Part shown: positions 16,032-25,916 of the stretch, piece after piece
Position numbering within the stretch: the first letter of the stretch is position 1
Layout of the letters: the number at the start of each line of letters is the position of its first letter
The notes under the pieces: generated by a model
What the model saw: the letters and a program-made list of their open reading frames with translations, nothing else
Told to the model about the DNA's origin: nothing
Databases searched by the model: none
Position numbers and translations under genes: made by a program
Origin: Pelagibius sp028280305
GTDB taxonomy: Bacteria; Pseudomonadota; Alphaproteobacteria; Kiloniellales; Kiloniellaceae
Strand: one strand, 5' to 3'
DNA length: 64,000 nucleotides
Assembly (NCBI RefSeq): GCF_965233615.1
Contig: NZ_OZ247495.1

Positions 16032-16587
16032 CAACGCTCAATTACAGCCTCGTGGCCGCTTAGCAGAGAGTCAGTCTGTCGCTCCGGGGGCAACGACGCG
16101 CCCAGCTTGGATCTCTGAAGCATGTCCTCCATCCCGCACAATGTTTGTCAATGTCCGCCCCGGGGTCATTAGCAGAAGTCCGGCTGTACTGCCCAGAGTG
16201 TACCCTCGCCGCGCGCAAGCGGACCCATTGCGTAAAGACTGTGTCTGCTTCGATTCCAACTAAAGCGTCATATTGCTTTCCGTTTGATGCGCTTGGATCA
16301 GCACAGATCCCCGTTGGTCCCTGAGCGCACGCGAAACAGACAGGAACAAGTCCGAAACCTGTGTGGCCATCGGCTGGCCTGCGGGCAGTTGCTGATGTCA
16401 ATGAGAGTGATGCTTGCTGGAAGACTGTCCGATGCGCATGACATTCACAACGGGATGCCCCAACACGCGGGAATGCATAGTTCGTCCTTCACCAAAGCAT
16501 CTCACCACTCACAAGTTCTAGAGTGGCTGAGCAAACCACCTCTGCCTCGTTCGTGAAGCACTGAACCACACGAAAAGGTCAACATTC
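16032..16587. other. Gene-free stretch before the glutathione transferase gene
   Basis: About 555 bases. Minus-strand frames between 16060 and 16401 are open but show no family I recognise; they may be the decayed remains of a gene. No RNA gene or repeat was seen. Confidence 0.45.
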
Positions 16588-17262
16588 ATGCAATACAAAT
16601 TGGTCATGGGGAACCGGGTCTATTCCGGTTGGTCGCTCAGGGCGTGGCTGGTGCTCAGGCAAACCCGGCACGAGTTCCAACACGAGGTTGTGCCACTCTA
16701 CACGGAAGAGTTTGACCTGTTTCGGAAAGAATGCTTTCCGGCACGACAACTCCCGGCGTTGATCGCAACCGAAGGTGATACCCGAAGGATCATTTGGGAC
16801 AGCCTTTCGATCACTGAGTTTCTCAGCGAACGTCACCCCGATGCCGGGCTTTGGCCCGAGGACGCTTCAATGAGAGCAGCGGCTCGCAGTCTTTGCGCTG
16901 AGATGCATTCAGGGTTCAAGGCGCTCCGCGCAAAAATGCCTGTCAATCTGAAACGGCACTACAAGTCGTTCTCGCCCGATGATGAAACGCTTGCCGACAT
17001 TCGACGCATTTGTGATTTGTGGAAGTGGGCATGGGCCGAGTCTGACGGAGAAGGCGCATACCTTTTCGGAGAGCGCTTTACGGCGGCAGACGCCTTCTTT
17101 GCGCCGGTTGTGTCGCGTTTCCGAACCTATTCGATCGATTTGGACGACCTCTCCAACGCCTACTGCGATCTGCTTCTCCGACATCCCGCAACTGCTGAGT
17201 TCATTGAGGCTGCCCAATCGGAGACTTGGGTGATGGAGCATAACGAGTTCAACTCGGAATAG
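16588..17262 (+). CDS. Glutathione S-transferase family protein
   Basis: A 224-residue protein. The N-terminal thioredoxin-like domain has GNRVYSGWSLRAWLVLRQ, with Ser or Tyr candidates for glutathione activation, and the cis-proline region PARQLPALIATEGD, followed by IIWDSLSITEFLSERH, which supplies the usual glutathione-carboxylate contacts. The helical C-terminal domain includes GAYLFGERFTAADAFFAPVV. It would conjugate or reduce electrophiles in the cytoplasm. It stands alone with long gene-free stretches on both sides, so context gives no substrate. Confidence 0.88.
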   Translation: MQYKLVMGNRVYSGWSLRAWLVLRQTRHEFQHEVVPLYTEEFDLFRKECFPARQLPALIATEGDTRRIIWDSLSITEFLSERHPDAGLWPEDASMRAAARSLCAEMHSGFKALRAKMPVNLKRHYKSFSPDDETLADIRRICDLWKWAWAESDGEGAYLFGERFTAADAFFAPVVSRFRTYSIDLDDLSNAYCDLLLRHPATAEFIEAAQSETWVMEHNEFNSE

Positions 17263-18130
17263 ACGAAAGCCGTCTGGGCTTCCGCCGAAGCTCACTATCG
17301 TTTCCGAATTGATCGATATGGATCAGCGCGGACCCTTATCGATCCCTGCGTGCACACATATTGGACACGCGGCGCCGTAACTATCTGAATTATGTGTTTT
17401 TTGCGTCCACTCCATCATGGGGCAATTGAGAAAGTATGGTCTACTTCGGTCAAGGTTGTGCCAACGTCATACAACTTTTTGATCCAATGAGACCCAGGGG
17501 TGCTCAGCAGGGTATGGTGCTGCGACGAGGCACACAGCAACCATCAGGCATTATTACGAAAAGATAGGCGCAGCGCGCGCAAAAGCTTCCCAGCGTCATT
17601 GTTTTAGGCCGATCCAAGCAACCCGTACTTTTCATGCTTCTCGGAAGTCAGACAATGGCTGGGGATCCGGAGCCTCGCTTTTGACAAACTGCAACCTGAA
17701 ACAACCGGTCGCCCGTGCGAGGCCGGTCTTCCGATGGAGAAGACCTCGCCGATAACCGCCGACAATGATTGAAAGACCTAGCGACGCGATACCCCTCAAA
17801 TCCGGAAGATCCACACAAAGGTCAATCGGAACCTTAACCGACTATCGGGGCCCACCTCCTCTTCGAGTTACTCCACAGCCTCCGGCTCCATGAGGGGAAT
17901 TCATCACCCATCGCTGACGTCACCCTGTGTATGGCTCCAGAAAGTATGTTTTCAGGCTTTTCTTGAATACAGCTGGCGATCGCCAAATTTCTCATTATTT
18001 GCTCAAGGCCGAATCGCACTGCTGACGACAGCGCCGGAACGAAGCACGGAAATCCCGGATTGGGAGTAACGGTTATCTCGTCACAGCCATCCTGCCCTCC
18101 CCATTTACGTTCGTTACCGCTCGGACACGC
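17263..18130. other. Long gene-free stretch before the amide locus
   Basis: About 870 bases without a supportable gene. A short plus-strand frame near 17540-17570 reads TIRHYYEKIG, which recalls the recognition helix of MerR-type regulators, but the surroundings do not continue the family, so at most this is a trace of a decayed gene. No terminator with a clear T-run was found after the VWA gene on the minus strand. Confidence 0.45.
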
Positions 18131-20419
18131 CTAAGCGGTCAACCTGAAATAGAGCATCGGCAGGCGCTCGGGCAGGCTCTCGAGTCGGTCGATCTGCACG
18201 ACGTTGCGTCGCCCGAAGATTCGCGTCAGATAGCTGTCACCACCGGAATCGAGGCCGACGCAGAACACATCGATTCCGTCATGCGCAAGGTCATGGATGA
18301 CGTGGCGGGCGTCCTCCACCAGGTATCGGCGATCAGAAACATCGATGTCAGAAGGTTCGCCGTCGGTGATCACCAGCAACAGCTTGCGATGTGTCTGCTG
18401 GCGCTTCAAGTCCGCGGCCGCGTGCCGCATGGCTGCACCGATACGCGTGGAAAAGCCGCTGCTGAGACCCGCCAAACATGACTTCGATCTGGCATTGTAG
18501 GGCGCGCCGAAGTCCTTGATCCGGTAATAGCGAACCTCCTCGCGCCGGTTGGAACTGAATGCGGCGATAGCGAAGGGATCGCCTATGCTGAACAGGGCGT
18601 GAGCCAGCAACGCAGTTGCCTGACGCTCGAGTTCCAGCACCGTGTTGTCGGATCCGACCACCTTGTCCTTCGTGGATTCGGAGACATCAAGTAGTACGTG
18701 TACTGAAAGGTCACGGTGGCGGCGTTCGGCGTGGCTATAAACGTGAGGGTCGGGGTTCTCGCCCATACGGCGGCTAATCACCGCCTCTATGCAGGCGTTC
18801 AGGTCCAGGTATTCGCCTTCTTGCTGCCGATTGATCCGTTGCGGGCGGCTGACGCGCGCCGAATCAATCAACACCTTGATGCGATTGACCACGTAGGCAT
18901 GGCGCTCAAGGATGTCGTCAATGATATGGGCATACCCGGCTGGCGACGCAAATTCGACAATAGTCGTCCAGTCGGGTCGGCTGCTAGCGGTGACGTAATC
19001 GTATTCTGGATAGCGCGCGACGGGGATGCCGTCCTGCTTGAGGAATTCCATGTTGACCTGATTGGCCCCTTCGTCCTCAATCTTTTCATGCTCCTCGCGC
19101 TCCTGATCGGGCGGCGTGTCGTCGTCATCCTGCTCTTCGATACGGATCGAATCGAACAGCTGCTCGGCTTCTAAGACCTCGGGCGTTTCTTCGTCACCGA
19201 AGTCCCAGAGCCCGAGATTGTCATCGCGGTAAGGTGGTTCGACCACATAGGTTCGGGCATTGAACTGAACGCGCATTTGACCGAGGTCATTGCCGATCAG
19301 GCCACCGATCTCACGGCTGATCGCGGGGCATTCCCATTCACCGCAGCGGTCGTAGAACATGGTGTGCGCGCGCCGTATCCAGCCATCCTCGTCATCGAAA
19401 TCGGAATCGAGCAAGGCGCGTGAGAGGCGCGCCATCAGGCTTGGCGCGGTCTTTGAGCCCGTGGCCTGGGCGACATGGAACGGCAGCCACAAGCGGCGCA
19501 ATCCGGGGAATTCCCGTATTGCCAGCAATTCCACCCGGGCATCCTCGATCAATGAGACCAGCGCGACCTGCACCGGCTTCAGCTTGCCGATGGGGAACCG
19601 ATCGCCCGAAAACATCATATGGGCTCCGACATGCGCGAGCGCCGCTCGGTAGAGGTCGGCGGCTTGTTCGCCGCGGTAGCCGGGAAACGACGGCGGTATG
19701 CGGATCAGGCCCTGGCTGAAACTGGCCCGGCGGCGCGCCTGCTCGGGCGCGTGTGCGGGCGGCTCGCGCAAGGGTATGTGAATGCCCCATAGCGCTGTCA
19801 GATAGGCCTTCAGTTCGCGGTCCAGATCGGAATAGACGACCGAGCCGGACTCGTGATCGAGCCATCGCGAGGCCTCGACGTCTTCAAACGTAAAGAAGCT
19901 TAGTCGCCGTTCGTGGTCGATCCCGGTCGCACGCACACCGGCCAAAAGCCAGGCCTCCAGCCGAGAGACGTTAAGGCGCGAAAGCAGGATATCCATTTTC
20001 AGCAACACGGCCTCGACGGATTCCGGCGCCAAACCGGCGAACCGCTCTATCAACCCCATCCATGAGCGAAAACGCGCCTCTTTGCCCTCCAGGCGCTCGG
20101 CCGCCTTGATGGCGGCAGCAGGCAGGCATTCCGCGGCGCGCCGTCCAGCCTTGATGGCCACCGAAGAGACGACATCAGCCAGGGCGATGGCGCAGTCCGT
20201 ACCGACCCGCCGAGCCAGCGGCGGCGAGTAGCGCTCGTAGGCACCCGTCACGCTGGCGCCGTAACCTGCCTGATCCAGCTTACGGCAGGTACGCAGCCAG
20301 CGACCCATTTCAGAGTCATCGACGAAGACTTGTTTTGCCTGCGAGCCACGTTCTGTATCGTCTGTGCCGCTGTCGTCGACGATGGCTTTCAGGAAGTTCC
20401 CCTTTTTCGATGAGTTCAT
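18131..20419 (-). CDS. VWA-domain protein of the NorD/CbbO type
   Basis: A 762-residue cytoplasmic protein. The C-terminal third (about 570-762) is a von Willebrand A domain with a MIDAS-like DVSESTKD, a later THRKLLLVITDGEPSDIDV and FCVGLDSGG. The middle has an acidic linker rich in Asp/Glu (EEQDDDDTPPDQEREEHEK). NorD and CbbO proteins act with a MoxR-type AAA+ ATPase (NorQ/CbbQ) to activate or insert metals into a partner enzyme. Its ATPase partner is encoded 28 bases upstream. The ATG at 20419 is chosen because further upstream codons overlap the ATPase gene. Last gene of the amide locus; a role in maturing or reactivating the amidase or importer is inference. Confidence 0.85.
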   Translation of the reverse strand: MNSSKKGNFLKAIVDDSGTDDTERGSQAKQVFVDDSEMGRWLRTCRKLDQAGYGASVTGAYERYSPPLARRVGTDCAIALADVVSSVAIKAGRRAAECLPAAAIKAAERLEGKEARFRSWMGLIERFAGLAPESVEAVLLKMDILLSRLNVSRLEAWLLAGVRATGIDHERRLSFFTFEDVEASRWLDHESGSVVYSDLDRELKAYLTALWGIHIPLREPPAHAPEQARRRASFSQGLIRIPPSFPGYRGEQAADLYRAALAHVGAHMMFSGDRFPIGKLKPVQVALVSLIEDARVELLAIREFPGLRRLWLPFHVAQATGSKTAPSLMARLSRALLDSDFDDEDGWIRRAHTMFYDRCGEWECPAISREIGGLIGNDLGQMRVQFNARTYVVEPPYRDDNLGLWDFGDEETPEVLEAEQLFDSIRIEEQDDDDTPPDQEREEHEKIEDEGANQVNMEFLKQDGIPVARYPEYDYVTASSRPDWTTIVEFASPAGYAHIIDDILERHAYVVNRIKVLIDSARVSRPQRINRQQEGEYLDLNACIEAVISRRMGENPDPHVYSHAERRHRDLSVHVLLDVSESTKDKVVGSDNTVLELERQATALLAHALFSIGDPFAIAAFSSNRREEVRYYRIKDFGAPYNARSKSCLAGLSSGFSTRIGAAMRHAAADLKRQQTHRKLLLVITDGEPSDIDVSDRRYLVEDARHVIHDLAHDGIDVFCVGLDSGGDSYLTRIFGRRNVVQIDRLESLPERLPMLYFRLTA

Positions 20420-20447
20420 GACTTGAACCGTCTCATGGAACGGTCCT

Positions 20448-21245
20448 TCAGGCACATGCGGAAATTGCCGAACCCAGCGCGCTGCGAATATCAGGGTCAT
20501 CGGTGATCGGCAGAACCAATGCCACGTCACAGGCCTCGCCCAGAGGTACACCACGATTGATCAACTGGCCCACATGAATGAGCATGCGCGTTGACGCGCC
20601 CTCTTCGAGGCCATGCCCGCGCAGATTGCGTGAACGCTCAGCGATCTTGATCAACTTGTCTGCGACTGCTTGCTCCACGCCCGATTCATGACAGATGATC
20701 TCTGCCTCAAGTTTGGCTGAAGGGTAGTTAAAGTCGATGGCGCCGAAGCGCTGCTTGGTCGATTCCTTCAAGTCCTTGAGTACGCTCTGGTAGCCGGGGT
20801 TATATGAAATGACAAGCTGGAAATCTGGATGAGCGCGCACCACCTCGTTCTTCTTTTCCAGCGGCAGAATGCGCCGATCGTCTGTCAGCGAATGGATGAC
20901 GACGGTGGTGTCCTGGCGGGCTTCGACAATTTCGTCGAGATAGCAGATCGCGCCGTGCCGTACGGCAAGCGTCAAGGGTCCATCTTGCCAGACGGTCCCA
21001 TTGGCATCCAGCAGGTAGCGCCCCACAAGGTCGGACGCGGTCATATCCTCATGACACGATACCGTGACTAACGGTTTTCCCAGACAATAGGCTATGTGCT
21101 CGACAAAGCGCGTCTTGCCGCAACCGGTCGGCCCCTTCAGCATGATCGGCATGCGGTCAGCGTAGGCGGCCTCGAAATGTACGATCTCCTTCCCTGTGCT
21201 CTGATAATAGGGTTTTTCAGTAATCAGGTAGTCTTTTAACGGCAT
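20448..21245 (-). CDS. MoxR-family AAA+ ATPase (NorQ/CbbQ/AmiB-like)
   Basis: A 265-residue AAA+ protein. Walker A is GPTGCGKTR, Walker B AICYLDEIVEA, sensor 1 QLVISYNPGYQ, and an arginine-finger region follows in KESTKQRFGAIDF. The family is that of NorQ, NirQ and CbbQ, chaperone-like ATPases that work with VWA proteins. The Pseudomonas ami operon also carries an AAA+ gene (amiB) next to amiE, which makes an amide-locus function plausible. The start at 21245 is ATG; a TTG 12 bases earlier is possible. It is 94 bases after amiE and 28 bases before the VWA gene. Confidence 0.88.
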   Translation of the reverse strand: MPLKDYLITEKPYYQSTGKEIVHFEAAYADRMPIMLKGPTGCGKTRFVEHIAYCLGKPLVTVSCHEDMTASDLVGRYLLDANGTVWQDGPLTLAVRHGAICYLDEIVEARQDTTVVIHSLTDDRRILPLEKKNEVVRAHPDFQLVISYNPGYQSVLKDLKESTKQRFGAIDFNYPSAKLEAEIICHESGVEQAVADKLIKIAERSRNLRGHGLEEGASTRMLIHVGQLINRGVPLGEACDVALVLPITDDPDIRSALGSAISACA

Positions 21246-21339
21246 CGCACGGACCAACTCCGGACACTGTTTTGCAGGTGGCTTTTGAGTCGTTGGGAAG
21301 CGGCGTGCGTGAACCCCGCCTCCCAGTCAGCTATTGTCT

Positions 21340-22380
21340 CTAGCGGTGAGAACCGGTTTTCTGGTTGGGGATACCTTCCATCGGACATTCATCGGTACCC
21401 ACGGTCTCACGGGTGATCGACTCTACAACTTCGCGGGTGCCGTCGGGATCGGTGATCCATTTTTTGTAGAAATCGAACGGGCATTCGGCGACACCGCGGT
21501 CGCCATCATCGGAATTAATCATGCCGGTGTAACCACGGTGCAGCAGCTTGAAGAGGTGGTTCTGGGACTGACCGTTTTTGCGTGCATCGCGGATAGCGGA
21601 AACGGAGAGTTGGGCGTACTGAATACCCATTTCCTCCTCGGCGCAGGCACCCAACGTGCGACCATCGAAGCCGATGATTGAGGAATAACCAAAGTAGGAA
21701 TACACACCATCAAAACCGGTGGCGTTCGCAACCGCGACATAGGAATTGTTAGCCCAAGCCATCGCCTTGGCCATGGTGACCTGCTGTTCCTTGGCCGGGT
21801 ACATGTAACCCTGGCAGCGGACTATCAGTTCAGCGCCCTTCATGGCGCAATCGCGCCAGATTTCAGGATAGTTGCCATCATCGCAGATGATCAGGCTAAC
21901 TTTCAGGCCCTTGGGGCCCTCGTTCACATAGGTGCAGTTGCCTGGATACCAGCCCTCGATAGGAACCCACGGCATGATCTTGCGATACTTCTGTACGATC
22001 TCGCCTTTGTCGTTCATCAGAATTAGCGTGTTGTAGGGCGCTTTGTTGGGATGCTCTTCATGGCGCTCGCCGGTCAGCGAAAATACGCCCCATACCTTGG
22101 CCTTGCGGCATGCCTCAGCGAATATCTCCGTCTCCGCACCCGGGCACTCCGAAGCGGTTTCGTACATCTCCTTTTCATCGTACATAATGCCGTGGGTGCT
22201 GTACTCCGGGAAGATCACGAGATCCATGCCGGGCAGACCCACTTTCATGCCTTCTAGCATCTCCGCGATCTTGCGGCAGTTGTCCAAGACCTCGGCCTTA
22301 GTGTGCAGGCGCGGCATCTTGTAGTTGACGACGGCGACACCGACTGTGTCGTTGCTGCTGCTTATATCTCCGTGATACAT
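21340..22380 (-). CDS. amiE: Aliphatic amidase AmiE
   Basis: A 346-residue nitrilase-superfamily amidase, the length known for Pseudomonas AmiE, hydrolysing short aliphatic amides such as acetamide to the acid and ammonia. The N-terminal MYHGDISSSNDTVGVAVVNY is nearly that of AmiE. The catalytic triad is visible: Glu59 in FPEYS, the lysine in QKYRKIMPW and the cysteine in LIICDDGNYPE. RCQGYMYPAKEQQ and the ECPFDFYKKW tail also match. Formamidases (AmiF) are close relatives, but the overall match favours AmiE. The ATG at 22380 follows AAGGAGATA. It lies downstream of the five-gene importer and should be cotranscribed with it. Confidence 0.93.
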   Translation of the reverse strand: MYHGDISSSNDTVGVAVVNYKMPRLHTKAEVLDNCRKIAEMLEGMKVGLPGMDLVIFPEYSTHGIMYDEKEMYETASECPGAETEIFAEACRKAKVWGVFSLTGERHEEHPNKAPYNTLILMNDKGEIVQKYRKIMPWVPIEGWYPGNCTYVNEGPKGLKVSLIICDDGNYPEIWRDCAMKGAELIVRCQGYMYPAKEQQVTMAKAMAWANNSYVAVANATGFDGVYSYFGYSSIIGFDGRTLGACAEEEMGIQYAQLSVSAIRDARKNGQSQNHLFKLLHRGYTGMINSDDGDRGVAECPFDFYKKWITDPDGTREVVESITRETVGTDECPMEGIPNQKTGSHR

Positions 22381-22439
22381 GGGTGGTATCTCCTTCTCTA
22401 CTGCAGGATAGATGTCTTCCGAACTACGTCCTCGTTCTG

Positions 22440-23135
22440 TCAAACAGCCATGTGGCGGTGAACCAAATCATCTGACAACTCATCGATTGAGCCGTTCGAC
22501 GCAACGCTGCCTCGGTCGAGGAGAACAAACTTCTGAGAAGCCCGCCGCGCAAACTCGACGTTCTGCTCGACCAGCACTACGGTGATCCCGTGCTCGCGGT
22601 TGAGCTTCACCAAAACTTCCTCGATCTGCTCGACGATGTTGGGCTGAATGCCTTCGGTTGGCTCGTCCAGAAGAATGACTTTAGGGTCACTGAGCAGCGC
22701 TCGCGCGATGGCCAGTTGCTGCTGTTGGCCACCTGACAGGTTGCCACCGCGTCTTCCCAAAAAATCCTTCAGGATGGGGAACAGTTCGAACACCCATTCG
22801 TTGACGGTGCCACTGTTTGACTGGCTGGCGAAGGTGCCCATCATTAGGTTTTCACGCACTGTGAACTTGGGCAGGATGCCCCGCCCCTGCGGCACATAGC
22901 CGATCCCGGCCAATGCACGCTGGTCCGTCCGCTTATCGTTGATTTCCTTCCCGTCCAACTCGATGCTGCCTGTGACCTTGTCCATCAGGCCCAGGATGGC
23001 GCGCATGAGCGTCGTCTTGCCCCCGCCATTGCGTCCAAGCACGCTCATGAACTCGCCCGATTCCACGTACATGTCGACGTTCTGCAAAGCTGGGCTGTTG
23101 CCGTAATAGGCAGTAACGTTTTCTAGCTCAAGCAC
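22440..23135 (-). CDS. Urea/amide ABC transporter ATP-binding protein (UrtE/LivF type)
   Basis: A 231-residue branched-chain-type ATPase. Motifs are Walker A GRNGGGKTTL, Q-loop GIGYVPQGRG, signature NLSGGQQQQLAIARA, Walker B VILLDEPTEGIQP and the H-loop region in VVLVEQNVEFA. QPNIVEQIEEVL and the short length are typical of UrtE/LivF. It overlaps the LivG-type ATPase gene by 8 bases, so the two ATPases are translationally coupled. With the binding protein and two permeases it completes an importer for urea or short-chain amides at the inner membrane. Confidence 0.92.
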   Translation of the reverse strand: MLELENVTAYYGNSPALQNVDMYVESGEFMSVLGRNGGGKTTLMRAILGLMDKVTGSIELDGKEINDKRTDQRALAGIGYVPQGRGILPKFTVRENLMMGTFASQSNSGTVNEWVFELFPILKDFLGRRGGNLSGGQQQQLAIARALLSDPKVILLDEPTEGIQPNIVEQIEEVLVKLNREHGITVVLVEQNVEFARRASQKFVLLDRGSVASNGSIDELSDDLVHRHMAV

Positions 23136-23892
23136 CAGCGATGCCTCCCGAACCCAGATAGGCTTCTCTGACTTTGGGATGCTGTTCGATTTCGCTTACG
23201 CTTCCCTCCGCCAGAAGTTTTCCTTGGTGCATTACGGAAATGACCTCGGCGATTTCCTTGATGAAACCCATGTCGTGTTCCACCACAACCAAGGTATGAC
23301 TACCTCTGAGCTTGTTGAACAGGTTGGCGGTCTTTTGTGTTTCCACCCTGGTCATGCCTGCGGTCGGTTCATCCATCAAGATGATTTCTGGGTCTTGCGC
23401 AAGCAGCAGAGAAATTTCCAACCATTGAGTCTGACCATGGGATAGGTGGCTTGCCTGGGTGTCCAACTGATCCTCGAGTCCCACAAGTTCCGCCAGCTTC
23501 TCCAGTCCGTCATTTTCGGCGTTGCGACCAAAGCGAATGACATTCGACCAAACACCGGTGTGTTTGCAGTGCGCCACATCCAGGTTCTGACGAACGGTAA
23601 GTTCGCGGAAAACACTTGGGACCTGGAACTTCCGACCTACACCGTTTCGGGCTATTTCATGCTCTTCCAGGTTGTTGAGGATCTTGCCGTCGAGGCTCAC
23701 CTCACCCGACGTCGGCCTGACCTTGCCGCAAACCAGGTCCAGCGCGGTGGTCTTTCCTGCACCATTTGGACCGATCAAGCAGCGTAGTTCACCCTTGGCG
23801 ACCGAAAGGTTCAAGTCGCTCAGCGCTTGAAAGCCGTTGAAGTCCATGAAGACATCGCGCATCACAAGGTGCGCCGGGTACGTGCCGCTCAT
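23128..23892 (-). CDS. Urea/amide ABC transporter ATP-binding protein (UrtD/LivG type)
   Basis: A 254-residue ATPase of the LivG branch. Walker A is GPNGAGKTTALD, then NGVGRKFQVPSVF, a signature region variant SHGQTQWLEISLLLAQDP (LSHGQ in place of LSGGQ, as is usual for UrtD), Walker B IILMDEPTAGM, and the H-loop in LVVVEHDMGF. The UrtD-like LSHGQ signature supports assignment to the urea/amide branch. The ATG at 23892 overlaps the end of the LivM-type permease (stop at 23889-23891); the longer open frame upstream is not homologous. Confidence 0.92.
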   Translation of the reverse strand: MSGTYPAHLVMRDVFMDFNGFQALSDLNLSVAKGELRCLIGPNGAGKTTALDLVCGKVRPTSGEVSLDGKILNNLEEHEIARNGVGRKFQVPSVFRELTVRQNLDVAHCKHTGVWSNVIRFGRNAENDGLEKLAELVGLEDQLDTQASHLSHGQTQWLEISLLLAQDPEIILMDEPTAGMTRVETQKTANLFNKLRGSHTLVVVEHDMGFIKEIAEVISVMHQGKLLAEGSVSEIEQHPKVREAYLGSGGIAGA

Positions 23893-24968
23893 TTCACCCC
23901 TTCCTTCGCGTCGACGGGCCCGGCGATGTGGTCGAGAATTCTTTCGGCAGCCCCGGCCAATCCTTTGGGCAAAAACAGCACCACCATCACGAATATGAAG
24001 CCCATGATCAGAGTCCAAGTCTCAAGGAAGGTTTCGGATTCCGACAAGGCACCCTGCGTGCCCGTCACGATGATCGCCCCCAATGTGGCGCCCAGCAGAC
24101 TTCCCCGACCGCCGACCGCAACCCAGATGACCACGCTCAAGCTCAACGGCACGCCAAGAAAGGTTGGCGAGGCGAACTCCATTACTACGGTGTAGAGCAT
24201 GCCCGCGACACCGGCGATGGCGGCCGACAAGGAAAAGGCGAAGATCTTGAAGTTGGCCACGTCATAGCCGAAGTAACGCACGCGGTCTTCGTGGTCACGG
24301 ATGCCCTGAAAAATCAGGCCCGCCTTGGATTTTGTCACCGCCAGTGCAAAAAACAGGCACACCGACAGTGTGATGCCGATCAAGTAGAAGGATGAACTTC
24401 CGTAAGCGTCGAACTCGAACCCAAAAAGTTCGAGCTGCGCCAAGTCCGTAATTCCGTTGAAACCGCCGGTATATCGCTGCTGATCGATAATCAGCAGGTT
24501 CACCACCACCAGCCAAGCCAATGTGATGATGGCGACATACACACCCGAGACCCGTCCCTTGAAGATGAACCACCCCAGGAGCGCCGCCAAGATAACCGGA
24601 ATGCCGATTCCCGCAGTGATGGCGAAAGTGAGCGAATGGAAGGGCTCCCAAAACCAGGGCAGATCGGTAACGTTGTTCCACACCATGAAATCTGGAAGGC
24701 CGGCCTTGCCGGTATGCACTGGAATAGTGCGTAGCTTCAGCGCCATGGCCATGCAGTAGGACCCTAGCCCGAAGCTGACCGCCTGGCCCAGATTAAGGAT
24801 TCCAGTGTAGCCCCAGGAAAGACTGAGCGATAACGCCAGGATCCCTAGCACCAGATAGCGCGAGTATTTGTTGAGGAGGAACGCATCTTCCACGAAGGTT
24901 GGAACTAACAATACGGCGAGACACACCATTGCGTATGTGCCGATCTGTATGGCCGTTCTTCTTGACAC
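23889..24968 (-). CDS. Urea/amide ABC transporter permease (UrtC/LivM type)
   Basis: A 359-residue hydrophobic protein with about eight to ten membrane segments. Diagnostic stretches are SLSWGYTGILNLGQAVSFG near the N-terminus, then the coupling helix region KIFAFSLSAAIAGVAGMLY, and VAVGGRGSLLGATLGA near the C-terminus. It forms one half of the inner-membrane channel with the UrtB-type permease. The start is GTG at 24968 with AAGGAT upstream. The gap to the upstream permease gene is 46 bases. Confidence 0.91.
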   Translation of the reverse strand: MSRRTAIQIGTYAMVCLAVLLVPTFVEDAFLLNKYSRYLVLGILALSLSLSWGYTGILNLGQAVSFGLGSYCMAMALKLRTIPVHTGKAGLPDFMVWNNVTDLPWFWEPFHSLTFAITAGIGIPVILAALLGWFIFKGRVSGVYVAIITLAWLVVVNLLIIDQQRYTGGFNGITDLAQLELFGFEFDAYGSSSFYLIGITLSVCLFFALAVTKSKAGLIFQGIRDHEDRVRYFGYDVANFKIFAFSLSAAIAGVAGMLYTVVMEFASPTFLGVPLSLSVVIWVAVGGRGSLLGATLGAIIVTGTQGALSESETFLETWTLIMGFIFVMVVLFLPKGLAGAAERILDHIAGPVDAKEGVK

Positions 24969-25014
24969 AGTAGTTATCCTTACGCCGATGATCTCATGCC
25001 TTCCGCACCGCCGG

Positions 25015-25884
25015 TCAGCCGCGCACTTTGGTGGCGAACAGTCCTTGCGGGCGGTAACGGATCAGAACCACGATGGCCAGAAACACCAGCGCCTTGGCAA
25101 TGGTGTCGTTGCTATAGAAAGCCAGAAAGCCCGTGAGTTGCCCCAGAATCGCTGAACTGGCAATGGTTCCCACTAAGCTTTCGACGCCGCCAAGCACTAC
25201 CACCATGAAGGCATCCACCACATAGGAAGTGCCCATCTCTGGCGATACGCTCTTCAAGGGTGACACCAGGGCGCCGGCGAGGCCTGCCAGGCCAGCGCCG
25301 TAAGCAAACGTCATGCTGTAAACCCGGTCGCTGTTGATACCGAAGGAACTGGCCATCTCCCGATTCTGGGTGATAGCGCGCAACTTCATCCCGATGCTGG
25401 TGCGGTACATCAGATACCAGGTGAAGGCGAACAGCGCGGCGGTGAAAACAAGTACGAAAATACGGAATGCGGAAATCTCCACACCCAACAGAGATATGCT
25501 GGCGCTCAGAGTCTCGGGCATCTGTACATAACGCAGCTCCCCACCTGCCATCAGACGAATGGCCTGCTGCGCCATGATACCGATGCCCCAAGTAGCCAGA
25601 ATGGTATCTAGCGGCCTGTCGTAAAGATGCCGTATGACCACGCGTTCGATGACCCAACCGAAAAGGCCAACGAAAATGAAGATAAGTATTAGGCTTTCGA
25701 TCAATCCGACACCTGCATAAGTCTGTAGGGCCCAAGCGCTGTAGGCACCCAGCATCACAAACTCACCATGCGCCATGTTGATGACGCCAGTAGTGCCGTA
25801 AATGATCGCTAGGCCAAGCGCGACAAGCAGCAGAATCGACGCGATGCTCAGCCCGGTCGCAATCTGAGAAAAGAAAATGTCCAT
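25015..25884 (-). CDS. Urea/amide ABC transporter permease (UrtB/LivH type)
   Basis: A 289-residue membrane protein with YGTTGVINMAHGEFVMLGAY, the LivH hallmark, then SFGINSDRVYSMTFAYGAG and VVLGGVESLVGT. It starts with MDIFFSQIATGLSIASILLL, the first membrane segment. ATG 25884 was selected over an open extension of 74 codons because the extension runs through a hairpin-rich spacer and has no membrane features. It is separated from the binding-protein gene by 86 bases carrying two hairpins. Confidence 0.91.
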   Translation of the reverse strand: MDIFFSQIATGLSIASILLLVALGLAIIYGTTGVINMAHGEFVMLGAYSAWALQTYAGVGLIESLILIFIFVGLFGWVIERVVIRHLYDRPLDTILATWGIGIMAQQAIRLMAGGELRYVQMPETLSASISLLGVEISAFRIFVLVFTAALFAFTWYLMYRTSIGMKLRAITQNREMASSFGINSDRVYSMTFAYGAGLAGLAGALVSPLKSVSPEMGTSYVVDAFMVVVLGGVESLVGTIASSAILGQLTGFLAFYSNDTIAKALVFLAIVVLIRYRPQGLFATKVRG

Positions 25885-25916
25885 ACGTCGAACAACCTTG
25901 ATACGGGCAGCGCGTG

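Noticed and set aside
17540..17569. MerR-like TIRHYYEKIG peptide on the plus strand
   Set aside because: Only about ten residues match the family and the surrounding frame does not continue; too short to call a pseudogene.
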